NCBI GenBank assembly: GCA_018292915.2
Contig: JACVVK020000290.1
Span: forward strand, 795,076-859,075
Source: Batillaria attramentaria
Lineage: Eukaryota; Mollusca; Gastropoda; Batillariidae
DNA length: 64,000 bases
Direction: 5' to 3'
The notes beneath the pieces were generated by a model that saw only the letters and a list, made by a program, of their open reading frames with translations, was not told the DNA's origin and made no database searches. Below are positions 43,675-54,435 of the stretch, one piece after another (positions within the stretch are counted from its first letter, which is position 1; each line of letters opens with the position of its first letter). Both the position numbers and the translations under genes were made by a program.

Positions 43675-43756
43675 GTGTTTTGTTCGTTTGTTTGTTGTTG
43701 TTGTTGTTGTTGTTTTGTTTGTTTTTGTTTTCTTGCCTCTTCTTTTGTTTTACATT

Positions 43757-43846
43757 TTTTAGTTTAACAACGGCAAATTATAAACTGGCACGTGTGCTAC
43801 AATTTCTACCGTTGAAAAATAAAGTTTCATTGTCATTCTGTCTCTG
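43757..43846 (+). mobile_element. L2-like LINE 3' end
   Basis: 'tttagtttaacaacggcaaa' to 'ctaccgttgaaaaataaagt', then a TCATTG-type tail and (TC)n. Second copy of the fragment at 21531-21656. Confidence 0.7.
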
Positions 43847-43865
43847 TCTCTCGGTCTCTCTCTCT

Positions 43866-43868
<3 letters not shown>

Positions 43869-43919
<51 letters not shown>

Positions 43920-43958
43920 GGTGTGTGTGTGTGTGTGTGTGTGGGGGGGGGGGGGGGG
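43869..43958. repeat. (GT)n with G-run
   Basis: GT array to about 43943, then a G-homopolymer of about 16. Confidence 0.97.
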
Positions 43959-44889
43959 AGTGTGTGTGTGCGTGGGTTAACTGTCCATGACAGCGATAGT
44001 GCTGGAATGGAGTGTCGATTTCTTGAGAAGCAACAAGCAGACGGCAAAGACAACACAGTCTACGGGAAACGCCTGGCCACCAACACTTCTCTTGTCTGAC
44101 GATCACACCTCAGCCTTAGGCGGATAGATGTCACAAAACAAGTGCTTACACTGTCCATATGAATACAACATTTTTTATTAAAACTTGTTTTCCTGATTTT
44201 TTCTCTGCTGTTTACTTTTTTTTAACTTTTAAAAAACTTTTTCTTTACTTTTTAAAAACTTTTTAACTTTTATTTTCACATTTTGAATTTTTAAAACCTA
44301 ACCGCCTCAGAGATAACATTCTTGTATCCTACATAGAACCGTGGCTAGCAGCATCATGATTATAATTATCTCCTCTTTTCTGGACATATGGATTCAACGC
44401 CATGGATCTGACAAGCGCTTAGGAACTTTGACAAGTAAGTCTCCGTCACCACTCGTTCTCATCCTTGAACAAAGTCAGCCGACAAATTAACACTCTCGTC
44501 TCACTCCATTATTGTCAGTCCACATCTCCACACTCCTTAAGAGCGCCGTACCAACAGCAGGAGATAGGAGAAGTGTCTGTCAGACGCCCGACCAGAGAAG
44601 GTTGAAGTAGCCACACTTTCTGTCCTACTGTGGCGGGTCTGCGTGTACGTGTGGTCGTCAGGGGAGGCGACTGATCATGGCCGCCCCCGGGCACTCACAG
44701 TACTGGAGGAGGGAGAGACGAGAAACTGATCTTGATCAAAGCGTGATCCGACGGTACCGACCACACGCCGATAGTCTTTTCGTCCTCTTTCTTCTTCTTC
44801 TTGAGACACGGCTTTAGCGACACACCGCAACTTTCTTCATCCCACAACGAGGCTGCAAAATGTAGCCGGAGGGAACTAGACCAGTAAGA

Positions 44890-45590
44890 TTTAAAGCCTC
44901 TATGTTCGCGTAACCCCGCTGAGATGTAAAAAACAGCCGCTTTCGAAGCCGTAAGGCTGTTTGCTAAATAGAAGCATTTGGCCTTTGCGACCGTTTTCGT
45001 GACTTTGTAGCTTCTATTATGTCTATTTTCAAGAGCAGTCTGAAAACGTTCCTCTTCCGCAAAGCCTATCAGTAATTTCCTCAGCCGCGTGCTGGTCCTT
45101 GTTGCTCGAGCGGCGTGAGGCCACAAACTACTCACACCAGTTATTTTAACTAGTCAGTTTCACCAGTGTACGTCTGTTCATCGTTGTGTAATGTGCGTGA
45201 GTGTGAGTGAGTGATAGGCGCGTTGAGTTTTATTTAAAGAAATGCGCCCGAGAAATACCATTTATTATTATTATTATTAATATTAGAGAAATGCAACTTT
45301 CTTTAAGCCTACGGTCCTTTCCTGGACAGACAGGGACTCGACGAAGCTTCTAAAAATAGCCACCAATCAGCGCCGTCTAGCTGGTCCTCAGTCCGCTACC
45401 AAATATAACGTCGTCTGCTCAGTACGCGGTGCACTTCTAGATCAACACCCACGCCGACCAGAGCCACCACAATGGTCTCAGATGCTATAGACAGTGTGAC
45501 CCAAGTGACTGATTCCGATGCACAGAGTCAGCGCATTTGATGAAAAGTTTGCCACACGACGTTGTACGCCTGTCATAGGCATCGACATTT
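44890..45590 (+). repeat. dispersed repeat R, copy 1 (interrupted)
   Basis: Matches 59700-60130 in order: 'cagccgctttcgaagc', 'gcgaccgttttcgt', 'gccgtctagctggtcctcag', 'cagtacgcggtgcacttcta' and 'ctcagatgctata'. A third, partial copy lies at 53110-53245. A LINE 3' end (45018-45287) interrupts this copy after the 'cttctatta' point. R has no visible TIRs or coding; type unknown. Confidence 0.75.
45018..45287 (+). mobile_element. LINE 3' end with (ATT)n tail, nested in R
   Basis: It opens with a coding remnant reading SIFKSSLKTFLFRKAYQ-stop. Then comes a 3' UTR with a GGCGC...GCGCC stem ('aggcgcgttgag' and 'gaaatgcgcccg') and an (ATT)n tail. The same pieces, reversed, occur at 54597-54795. The FK..LKTFLF..A motif is what I expect at the C-terminus of L2/CR1-type ORF2. 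Confidence 0.75.
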
Positions 45591-45997
45591 TAATAATAAT
45601 AATAATAATAATGAGTATTGTATAGGCGCTTTACCCAATTTCCTGAATCGGCTCAAAGCGCCGCGAACTGAACCCAACACGCACGCTCACGTGAATCACA
45701 CGCATTCTCTCACACACTTGACATAAACACATTACAATCACGTGGTGCGAAGGGTCAGCTCAGCTATTTAAATTTCGGGATTTAGAATTGCATTTATTTT
45801 TCAAATTTGGTGGGCTGAACATTTCCAAAGCAGAGGGGGAGGAAGCCGGAGTACCCGGAGAGAACCCCCGACGATCGGCCCGAATGAACGGTGCCACATA
45901 CGAGAAGGAAAAATTCTTTGCCCCGAGTGGGACTCGAACCTTTGACCTCTCGCATTGGTAACAGGTCTCTTAACCACTAGACCACCGACCGCCCCAG
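45585..45997 (-). mobile_element. SINE-B, full length
   Basis: Complete reverse copy: (AAT)n tail, terminal stem 'aggcgctttaccc...caaagcgccg', core, the reversed ctctccgggtactccgg domain (about 45848-45866) and the tRNA-like head with the box B complement (gactcgaacc at about 45931-45940). The flanks share acattttaa (45585-45593 and 46002-46010), a probable short or degraded TSD. Confidence 0.9.
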
Positions 45998-46010
45998 GCG
46001 TACATTTTAA

Positions 46011-47269
46011 GAACGTAAACATTGGAGAAGTGTGTGTGTGGGGGGAGGGGGGGAGGGGGGGGACGGAGGAAGGGTATATCCAAACACTGACTGACGTCGG
46101 ACAGCGGTTACACTCATCACAATCCCGTCCCCCATTATCTGTGCGGGATTTCGAGTTGTTCACTCTAGATGCAATTTTCGTGATGTGATGGGAGGGAAAA
46201 CAACGGGCTAAATATCCCTGACAGTTTGGCGAAGAGAGCGAATATTCACATCTGGAAGTGCCGCAGGTTGAAACCACCCAATCAACATTCCGTTCACTAA
46301 TCCACAACCATACTTCATTAAAAAAAAAAAAAAAAAAAACAAGAAGAAGTCCTCTCAGACTAGGCAACAGCAATGTCGCGGTTTAGATTGAATCCTCGAC
46401 TGCCTGCTGTGGGGTGAGGCTGGTGTAAAAATGAACCCAATGCATTCCCTAGGCACACTACAAGAACTCCAAGCCCGCAATGTGGTTCGGACACCTAGCT
46501 CCAATAATACCAACACAGAAAGCGAGACATGTACCCGCGGCGCTCGCACATGGCTTCCCGATCACGTTGGAAGAAAATCTCGCGAGATGATGATCATGAC
46601 TTCCTGTCACATGACCGGCTTCCGTTCCATTTCAACGTGAGGGAATGTCTGGCAATGTGGCACGACTTGAAAAACCCACAGGCAATTACATGGGACGCGC
46701 ACTTCCGAAATTAGGTTCGAATTTCAGCACGGGTTCTATCACACGATCGGACTTAAAATGCCTCTCGTGCTGTCAACGGTTTCGCCTTTTTAAAACGATT
46801 TTTGGAGTCAGCTACAGATACTGAACTTCGATCAGTTAGAAGGGAGGAAATCCTGATTTTCACAAAAGGCAGTTAGAGAGCGGGCAAGCCCCCCCCCCCA
46901 CCCCCCACCCCACAAAAAGGGGGGGGGGATAAGGAAAAAAGAAGAAAAAAAATCAACAAAAACAGACGATTGGGAAACCTGACACTACTTCAAAGCCGAC
47001 CGGTTAGCAAGAGTCCCATTAATAGCAAGAAGTTGAACAAGAAGTGAACACGGTAAATGGGAAATGGAAATGACGTCGGCCCGAGACTCCAGGGCAACGT
47101 GTTAAGGAAGGAAGGAGGATGACAACAACTAGCAGCAAATCACACGGTCCACTTGCAGGAGTTCACTACACTCGGCCGCGCGGCTTCTCAACCAGGACAT
47201 CTTTAGTTCGTAATCATCGGCACAACTTCCGATCAAACACAGACAGTCGGTAAACTGACCTGCTTACCT
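46011..47269. other. intergenic, no assigned gene
   Basis: No gene recognised. G- and A-runs at about 46040-46062 and 46320-46339. Two overlapping open stretches at 46431-46714 show no family motif. Confidence 0.4.
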
Positions 47270-47327
47270 CCCATCCCTCCATCATCCCCCTTGCCAAGCC
47301 TTACCCCACCCCTGCTACCCCCCGCCC

Positions 47328-47380
<53 letters not shown>

Positions 47381-47512
47381 CCACCCCCGCCGTCCCCACT
47401 CCTCAGTATCAAGAAAAGAAGCACATGAGATGGATGTTTAATCCCAACCCTAAATCCCCCACCCTACTACCCCCGCCCAAAACACACCCAGCACACACAC
47501 ACACACAGACAT

Positions 47513-47562
<50 letters not shown>

Positions 47563-47851
47563 GCGCTATCCCTACTCTTCAGTAGCGAGATGAGAAGGGG
47601 TGGGTGGATGTTTGGGGGTTTAACGTCCATTTCCACCACATACGGGTGATATCAAAGACGGGGCAACGATGATAAAGCCAGCACAAATATTTGGCCCCAG
47701 CCGGGATTCGAACTCACGACCCGAGCATTAGAAGTCCAACGCTCTACCAGTCGGCCACCCCGGCTCCCCATCAAGATGAGAAGCACCTGAGATGGATGTA
47801 TAATTCCAACCCTTAACCCCCCCCCCCCCCCCCCCCGTTCTACCCCCGCTC

Positions 47852-47926
<75 letters not shown>

Positions 47927-47970
47927 CTCAGTATCAAGATAAGAAGCACATGAGATGGATGTATAATCTG
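47270..47970. repeat. tandem array of (AC)n-bearing units with SINE-A insert
   Basis: A unit of AC array plus 'cctcagtatcaaga.aagaagcac', 'tgagatggatgt.taat.ccaaccct' and a C-rich stretch ending 'cccccgcccaaaacac' occurs three to four times. AC arrays are at 47331-47378, 47491-47565 (ending in GC) and 47856-47923. The third unit carries a SINE-A. Amplification of the AC array together with its flanks explains the cluster. Confidence 0.85.
47598..47770 (-). mobile_element. SINE-A, full length, with TSD
   Basis: Complete reverse copy. Direct repeat agatgagaag is at 47588-47597 and 47774-47783. Confidence 0.88.
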
Positions 47971-48047
47971 CGAAGAAGCGGAGCGTGAGCATGTGAGCAT
48001 CATCTCCCTTTTTTAAATCGCCACGTGTTGATTGATGGTTGGACCAG

Positions 48048-48242
48048 CCCCTTGCCCGCTCACGGCCTGCCTGCGGAAACTGTTTGCCTGTGATGAAGGA
48101 GAGAGAGAGAACCGAGTGGTGTTTGGCGAGGAGGGAGCCGATCCTCATATACCCGGGCCACAGTACCGCAGATCCATCACCAGCGACTACTCCAACCACA
48201 AGACGGCGCCGTGGATGCCTTCCCAGCTGGACGCGTGGCCAG
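48048..48242 (+). CDS. possible internal coding exon, unassigned
   Basis: Between acceptor-like 'ggttggaccag' and donor-like 'gcgtggccag|gtgtca', 64 codons stay open with coding-like composition. The translation includes LRKLFACDEGERENRVVFG and ends KTAPWMPSQLDAWP. The minus-strand reading looks less natural. No family is recognised, and the pyrimidine tract is interrupted, so the exon call is tentative. Confidence 0.33.
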
Positions 48243-49560
48243 GTGTCACGTGACCATGACGCGTGTTGTCGCTTTGGGCGGAAAACGCGGGAAGGACGAT
48301 AGAGCACGCTGAAAAAGACGTGGATTGAAGATGGAAGATGGAAGACTGACTTCAGGTCTCCGTCCGTTTCATCATCTTTCCGGGCGTGCCATCGCTGGTT
48401 TTCTGAAGGGTGCACGTGACGAGAGAGGGGGCATCATGGCAGCCGCGGTGCTGAGGATCCGGCAAACATACATCGTGAATGAACCCGTATCTGGAGCTGA
48501 CCCTTGGAGCACGGTTATCTTTAAGCCAGTCAGTCACCGAGGGAAAAAAAAAAACCCTCGAAAACCCCACTCATCAAGGAAGCAGGCCTCACTAAATTAA
48601 CTCGAATGCCATCGACGCCACAGGAAGCAAACAAGCGAGGCACGTTCCGAGTGTCTATTGAAGGAGAGTCGGGTAAAATACTGTGACGGCGCTGAAAGGA
48701 ATTTTAAAAGGTTACGGACCTCCTCCAACACTCCTCCTCCCCCCGCCCCCGTTCAGCTTCACAGTTTACAACGCAAAAGACCCACCTGCAGAGGGAAGCG
48801 TATCTGTATCTTTTCACGGTTTGGTTGTGGAAACAGCAGAAATAGACGGCTATTGTTTTCCTTCTTTTTTTTCGATTTCCTGGCCTGTTTTCATCGGAAA
48901 ATCAAGCGGCTGCCCAGAAAATCAAAGTACAGCTTCTCCTCTTTAAATTTAGATCTGTACGACGTCTATATGTTGCCCAGATATCCCGTAGAAGAGACAG
49001 ACTGAAACAGCTGTTTTGCGAGCCGGTAGCGTAAAAAAAAAAAGGGGGGGGGGGGGTAAAACGCGAACTGACGCTCAAACACATGCGATACATCTCAGGT
49101 AAGTGCTAGTCCCGCGTGCTGTCCACAAATATAAAAATACACAAAGAGGAGAAACCATGCTTCCTTTTGATGTATGATTTATAGGAATCTTTCCAGAAGC
49201 AGCAGCACAGGTCGCGGTTAGAAATCCACAACTGAAAAACACGCGTGTTTTTTTTTTTTCCCGCGAAGTCACAGCAAAAGCGTTAAGCCAGTCAGAATCT
49301 GTTGTGGAAACCACAGTCATAGTTGTGGCTATTTGAAATCCAGGTTGCTGTGATGACGCCACAGCGGCGGAAACCCCCCAATCACAACTGTGTCACAACT
49401 GTGGACAGCACTGTGGCGCTCCGCAGTGCCCAGTTAAGGGCCGGCTTTATGCTGCCTACACCTAGTATGCTGCGTTGGTATAGTTCGCCCCCTTGTGTCA
49501 TTTGCACCTGCTGTAAATGCACTGCGACCGTCCAAACAACATAGCGATTGCACCATTACA
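48243..49560. other. unassigned region, CpG-containing
   Basis: No confident gene. An ATG in good context (atcatggcag at about 48433) opens a frame reading MAAAVLRIRQTYIVNEPVSG and running to 48600, without a recognised motif or donor. A- and G-runs near 49032-49055. Confidence 0.35.
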
Positions 49561-49570
49561 AGGTAACCCC

Positions 49571-49590
49571 AACCCTAACCCTAACCCTAA
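49571..49590. repeat. short interstitial telomere-type repeat
   Basis: Three CCCTAA units in a row (complement of TTAGGG), the telomere motif of molluscs and many other animals. It sits between two copies of 'ggtatagttcgccc' (about 49478 and 49638). Confidence 0.9.
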
Positions 49591-50235
49591 ACCGATCTAA
49601 GCAGGCGAACTCTCCTAAAATGAGCGTGGCTGCGCTGGTATAGTTCGCCCAATACGGCCCAAGGGTGCGAACTATACTAACCGAGCAGTATTACTTGGCA
49701 AGCTGCAAGACCATCGTCCAAGCAGGTCACGAAAACAAGAACGATGCCTTAGATTCCACCAACGAACAGGAAGGCTTACTGGTACTAACAGGAAGTTGTC
49801 GGAACGATCATTGGTATGTTTAATTCCTCAGGCACTGTGTGAGAATATTTATTTGGTTTAAACAGTTTTATTCGTTTTGAACAAATATACGTATGCACTT
49901 TCACACAATCTTCACGAGGCCGAGCACAACAAGTCAAAAAACTTATATAAGTGTGCTCATAAATACAGAAAACATGTGCTGCGGGGAAGTCAAATACAGT
50001 AAGTTATGGTAGGACAGATAACTATCAAGAAAGAGATAGGAAGAAAGGGGACAGAGAGAATGACCGATAAGTATCGTACAAAGAAAAATGCAGTGGGGTT
50101 GTGGTTTCAATGAATATTTATATCGTCTGCAGTGAAGGGTAATTGTGGAACATTGGATGATATGCAGATTTAATAGATGTAAACGATTCTGGATTTGAAT
50201 TCTTTTGTCCTTCTGTCCCTGCCTACCCCCCCCCC

Positions 50236-50326
50236 CCTCCTTGCCGCAACAGGCACGCATTTTTCGTGGCAGAGCACAAAGCATGGTCTGTGTATGCACG
50301 GGGGTCAACTCATGCAGGCAATAATC
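50236..50326 (+). repeat. palindrome-family P2, partial copy (left part)
   Basis: 'cttgccgcaacaggcacgca' to 'catgcaggcaataatc' matches the centre of the large palindrome at 51501-52127. It is cut off at the left by a C-run and at the right by the insertion at 50327-50984. Confidence 0.8.
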
Positions 50327-50984
50327 CACTCTCTGGGGCACAGAGTCTTTCAGTGGAAAGTACCTCTGTGCACGGTGGGGAAATGGCGCTCACTGCGCTA
50401 CCGTGACGGGCCTAAATTGTCTCGGTGCTCTCAAACACAAGGTCGCGCACTATGTCATCCTTGACCAGCTTTGAACCCAGAGGGATCCTCAGTGGCGCAA
50501 GTGATGGCAGGCTGTCTTCAGAGTGAAAGTAGGCGTTTTTCTGAATCAGAGACATACATAACATGTCTCTGTCTGAATGGACAGATCTATTATTACATTC
50601 AGTCCTAGAGCACGGGTGTGTATGCTTTTGTAATCGTCTCTTATTCCACCACAAGGCAGGTACGTGATCGTCTGCACCGTGCAATAATACTTGCCTGTAG
50701 AGTGCAACACCCTTGCCTGTCAGAGTGCAACCCCCTTGCCGTTTACTCACATCCTGTTGGATCAGTGTACCACGTAAACAGTGCCATCAAAGCGCAACAA
50801 TACTTGTCCGCTGGCAAAGATTTTGCCCAAACGAAAAGTGGTCGGATATTCAAGACTTTGTTTCAAATCGAATCATATGACACACAAGTCTCTGCTTTTC
50901 TAAAAAAAAAATCGCCATTTTTAAAAATGGCGCTGGGTGTAAGCAGTCACATTTTCACGCCCCGCCACTGCACTCTGGAGTCTA
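50327..50984. mobile_element. 658-bp insertion in a P2 copy, 8-9 bp TSD
   Basis: The P2-family sequence stops at gcaataatc (50318-50326) and resumes at gcaataatc (50985-50993), so these 658 bp inserted with an 8-9 bp target duplication. The right end reads ccgccactgcactctggag, recalling hAT-type ends, and 8-bp TSDs are a hAT hallmark. However, the left end (cactctctggggcacagag) is not its clear inverse. No transposase frame is present. Confidence 0.6.
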
Positions 50985-51225
50985 GCAATAATCTCGAAAC
51001 AGGCTGAGAATGTACTGTGCTGGTGAATGCGACAGTTTTCACCGCTTCTGTGCACACTGTGAAATAACACGGGGACCTCAAAGTTGTTCGCAACTGTCCA
51101 CTTTCCTTGTCACCGAGTATTTTGATTTTTTCCTTCTTAGGCATTACTAAGCTCAACCCGGTCTCGGTTAGCCCGATTTGGCGTTGTTGCAGGGGCTAGG
51201 TCATCGCCGTCCCTGGAACAGGTGG
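50985..51225 (+). repeat. palindrome-family P2, partial copy (right arm)
   Basis: Matches the right arm of 51501-52127: 'gctgagaatgtactgtgctg', 'ttcaccgcttctgtgcacac' and 'agttgttcgcaactgtccac', to 'ctggaacagg'. Confidence 0.85.
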
Positions 51226-51500
51226 GTTGTGACTGCAAACCAACAGAAGTGACAGAACTGTCCCCTGTGGGAAGCTGGCACCGGCGGAAGTGAGAGTCTA
51301 TCTCTCTCACCTTTCACATAGTCCAGTTGTTATTCGTAATCAAGTCGCTAGTTCTTGTACAGGAGAGGTCTGGCCGTCACGTGGAGTGCGCGCGCCGAGT
51401 CACGAAACCAACAACCACCGGGAAACCAACAGCTGAAGAAATACCATAAAAAAAAAATGTATGTGTATGTACGGAAGCCCCTTCAACACTACCGCCTCCC

Positions 51501-52127
51501 CAACCCTGTTCCGGGTTCGTCGATAACTCTAGGCCCCTGCGATGACGGCCAAGTCGGGCTAACCGAGACCGAGCCGAGCTAAGTGATACCTAAGAAGGAA
51601 AAAAACAAAAATACTCAGTGACAAGGAAAGTGGACAGTTGCGAACAACTTTGAGGTCCACGTGTTATTTCACAGTGTGCACAGAAGCGGTGAAAACTGTC
51701 GCATTCACCAGCACAGTACATTCTCAGCCTGTTTGGGGATTATTGCCTGCATGAGTTGTCTCCCTTGCCGCAACAAACACGCATTTTTCGTGGCAGAGCA
51801 CAAAGCTGCCAAGAAAAATGCATGCATGCTGCGGGTCTGTGTATGCACGGGGGACAACTCATGCAGGCAATAATCTCGAAACAGGCTGAGAATGTACTGT
51901 GCTGGTCAATGCGACAGTTTTCACCGCTTCTGTGCACACCGTGAAATAGCATGGGGACCTCAAAGTTGTTCGCAACTGTCCACTTTCCTTGTCACCAAGT
52001 TGTTGTTGTTGTTGTTGTTGTTTTTGTTTGTTTTTTGTTTCCTTCTTAGCTCGGCTCGGTCTCGGTCAGCCCGACTTGGCCGTCATCGCAGGAGCCTAGA
52101 GTTATCGACGGACCCGGAACAGGGTTG
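51501..52127. repeat. 627-bp palindrome (family P2)
   Basis: Inverted arms at about 51501-51763 and 51852-52127 read the same on opposite strands ('caaccctgttccgggt' with its complement at the far end, 'ttgcctgcatgagttgtc' with its complement around the centre). The right arm carries an extra (TTG)n. The 88-bp centre contains a further short hairpin (gcatttttcgtggcag / ctgccaagaaaaatgc). Open frames on the two strands mirror each other and are palindrome shadows. A foldback transposon or an inverted duplication is possible. Confidence 0.9.
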
Positions 52128-52466
52128 CCTCCTCCCCCCCCCCCCCACCTCCCTCTTCCAGGAAAAAAAGCCGTAACGGCGATGGGGCTGCCTGTAAATT
52201 TGGCACAAGATGGCCTTATATGATACGCGCACCATCTTGGTGTCAGGTATTTGTTCGCTGTCCTGCTTCAGTGGTCCCCCTTGGTTGGGAAAACACCAAG
52301 ATATTGAAGTGTGACCGCTAAAGCAAACACAGCCAGAGCAAAACAATCTACAGTCGATACTCTCTACACGCGGCGCCTGTTCAGCTACTGTCGGCTACTA
52401 CCTCGGCCAATGCAAAGTCCTGGGTCTGGACAGTAGAGTGCTTCTTTAGTGTTTTCTCCCTTCATT

Positions 52467-52610
52467 ATGGCGGCGCTCTTGCCCGATGGCGGGGATAAAG
52501 AACACGGGGGGTCAGGCAGCATGGCGGATGTAGTTTCCGGTGGCTACCACGATTCAAAACGTTTCGATGACGACTGCTCTCCAAAAAGCCCCGTGTTTCA
52601 AATAGGATGA
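52467..52610 (+). CDS. possible 5' coding exon or short ORF, unassigned
   Basis: ATG in a good context (cattATGGCGGCG) opens 47 codons to TGA: MAALLPDGGDKEHGGSGSMA, with a second ATGGCGG in frame, later FDDDCSPKSPVF. An overlapping frame from 52607 (MMMIQKFNVDPPLRMLEDIQ) runs into a consensus-like donor, ttcaac|gtaaga, at about 52674-52675. Two ATGGCGG starts and acidic, coding-like composition suggest a first exon or uORF, but no family is recognised. Confidence 0.3.
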   Translation: MAALLPDGGDKEHGGSGSMADVVSGGYHDSKRFDDDCSPKSPVFQIG

Positions 52611-52816
52611 TGATGATCCAAAAGTTTAACGTCGATCCGCCATTGAGGATGCTTGAGGACATTCAACGTAAGACTGACTATAAACGTCTTTTTATTTGAG
52701 ATTAAGTTTTTCAAACATAAACTTTCTTTTTGATTTTGGAGGTTAGTGTGCTGATGACAGTAAGAGAGGATAGTTTAAAACGCATATATCCAGACACGTG
52801 TATTGCTAAGAGGTAC

Positions 52817-52886
52817 AAAAATTAAATTAACTTGGAGGTAATAATACCTTAGTACATTGTGCATTATCTAAGTTAATTTAATTTTT
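52817..52886. repeat. small inverted repeat, 16-bp arms
   Basis: Perfect arms aaaaattaaattaact (52817-52832) and its complement (52871-52886) around a 38-nt loop that contains ggtaataatacc. Confidence 0.9.
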
Positions 52887-53109
52887 TGAAATAGGAACGT
52901 GCACCCGTCTTTTCATTGCAGTGGTGTTTTATGTCGTTTTGCTGCATCAGTGTCAGTCCCCCTCGTTAACACAAGACAAACGAAATCCAGTAAACGATAG
53001 CTCCACGTATTTCTATTTGCAAATGCGAGTGGCATTCGGCTGAATGAAGAGACCGTTAACAACAAGAAAAACAGTTTCCATTACGATTTCGATGTTCGAC
53101 ATGACTATG

Positions 53110-53245
53110 ACTACTAAGAGGGAAAAATACTGCTTACAAAGCTGTGAGGCAATTTGCCAAATGAATAGATATTCCTTTAGGCCACTGCTACCATTTTCGT
53201 GACTGAGGGTTCTCATGGTAGAGGAATATGACTTTCTTTTGGCCT
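53110..53245 (+). repeat. dispersed repeat R, partial copy
   Basis: 'aagctgtgaggcaatttgcc', 'ccattttcgtgactgaggg' and 'gaatatgactttctttt' align with the left half of R at 59745-59860. More diverged than the other two copies. Confidence 0.6.
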
Positions 53246-53985
53246 AGCGCTTCTATATGTATGGAGATTTTCACAAAATCAGTGCACGTGCAAGGTTAAC
53301 ACGTGCGCCGAATGCCGGCTCATATTTCGTACATTTGGGGTTTATCTCGAGGCAATCGTCGTCAAAATATTTGAATCCAAGAACAAAAAACAAAACCAAA
53401 AAAAAAAAAAAAATCCCGCATCTTGATTACCCGCCCCTCCCTCTCTCTCTCTCTCCACCCCCCCCCCTCCCCTTTACCCGGGAAGAAGGGGCGTCAACTC
53501 GTGCTACGTACATGATTGTATTGAGCGTGAGGGAAAACAGTGCGGGGCCTGAACCGTTAGATCCACATGGCGGTCAGCCCCAGTGTTAAGGAACTAAAGA
53601 AGGTAGGGACGATCTCTGTCAACACTCCAGTCTCCCTGCTGAACCCCCTGTCGGAAAATGACCTGTCAGTCAGTCAGTCAGTCAGTCAGCGCCGTACTTT
53701 GCCCCCCTACTCCACATTTCTTGGGGAATGGCGATACGCTATAAATATATATACCTTCTTCTCCAATCAAAGGTTGTCAGATCTGATCGTTCACCACCAC
53801 GATGCATTATATTACATTGCAGAAGTTGGCTGGTTTCAGATTTCGACCTGAGGGTTACCATGGCAAAAATAGTCTGCACTCAACTGCTCCCCCGAAGGCG
53901 CGGGAGGGGGTGATGGTGGTGGTGGGGGGGGGGGGTGTTGAAAGGGAAAAAAAGTGAGCGACGCAGTTTGAAATTGTAGGCGTGT
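53246..53985. other. unassigned, (CAGT)n
   Basis: (CAGT)n at about 53665-53690, and A-, C- and G-runs. ATG at 53567 (cacATGGCGG) opens MAVSPSVKELKK directly before a donor-like aag|gtaggg, but nothing else supports an exon. Confidence 0.35.
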
Positions 53986-54044
53986 GGATGGGTGTTTATG
54001 AGCTTAAGTCCTTTTCCACCACGTACGGGTGATATCAAAGACGC
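53986..54044 (-). mobile_element. SINE-A 3' fragment
   Basis: 'gatgggtgtttatgagctta' through 'cctttt..ccaccacgtac' to 'gatatcaaagacg': tail and part of the core only. Confidence 0.75.
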
Positions 54045-54435
54045 AAAGGGTGCAAGTTGTTCCGGCGTACGCCAAAATTCCGGCTTGGAAAGATTGTGAA
54101 AGTCAGTGTTCCGGCTTGGCAGTATTCTTAAATGATAGTTTCCGGTTTGGGGAAATATTTGGACGGATTTTAATTAGACTTAGATTTTTTTTTTTCAACA
54201 AGATGACTGTTGTTGAACTGCTGTAAGCCATCAAAGTAGAACTGCATACATATCGCATAATTATTATTTATCATTTTCGTACTGTTCAAACCTTGCATTA
54301 TTTTCTACAGTGCACGAAGTTCCGAAGCCATGTAAAATTTAGTTTCAGGTTTCGCTCTTTCCCAAAACAAGTTTCAGGTTTTTTGTTTCAGGTGGGAAAT
54401 AGTTTCAGCTTTTGGGGGTACCTCCGTACTTGCAT

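Noticed and set aside
46431..46714. Two overlapping plus-strand frames beginning with ATG
   Set aside because: No family motif, splice context or frame preference; likely chance in a GC-richer patch.
51661..51952. Two similar 70-codon proteins on opposite strands
   Set aside because: They mirror each other because the region is a palindrome; no independent evidence for coding.
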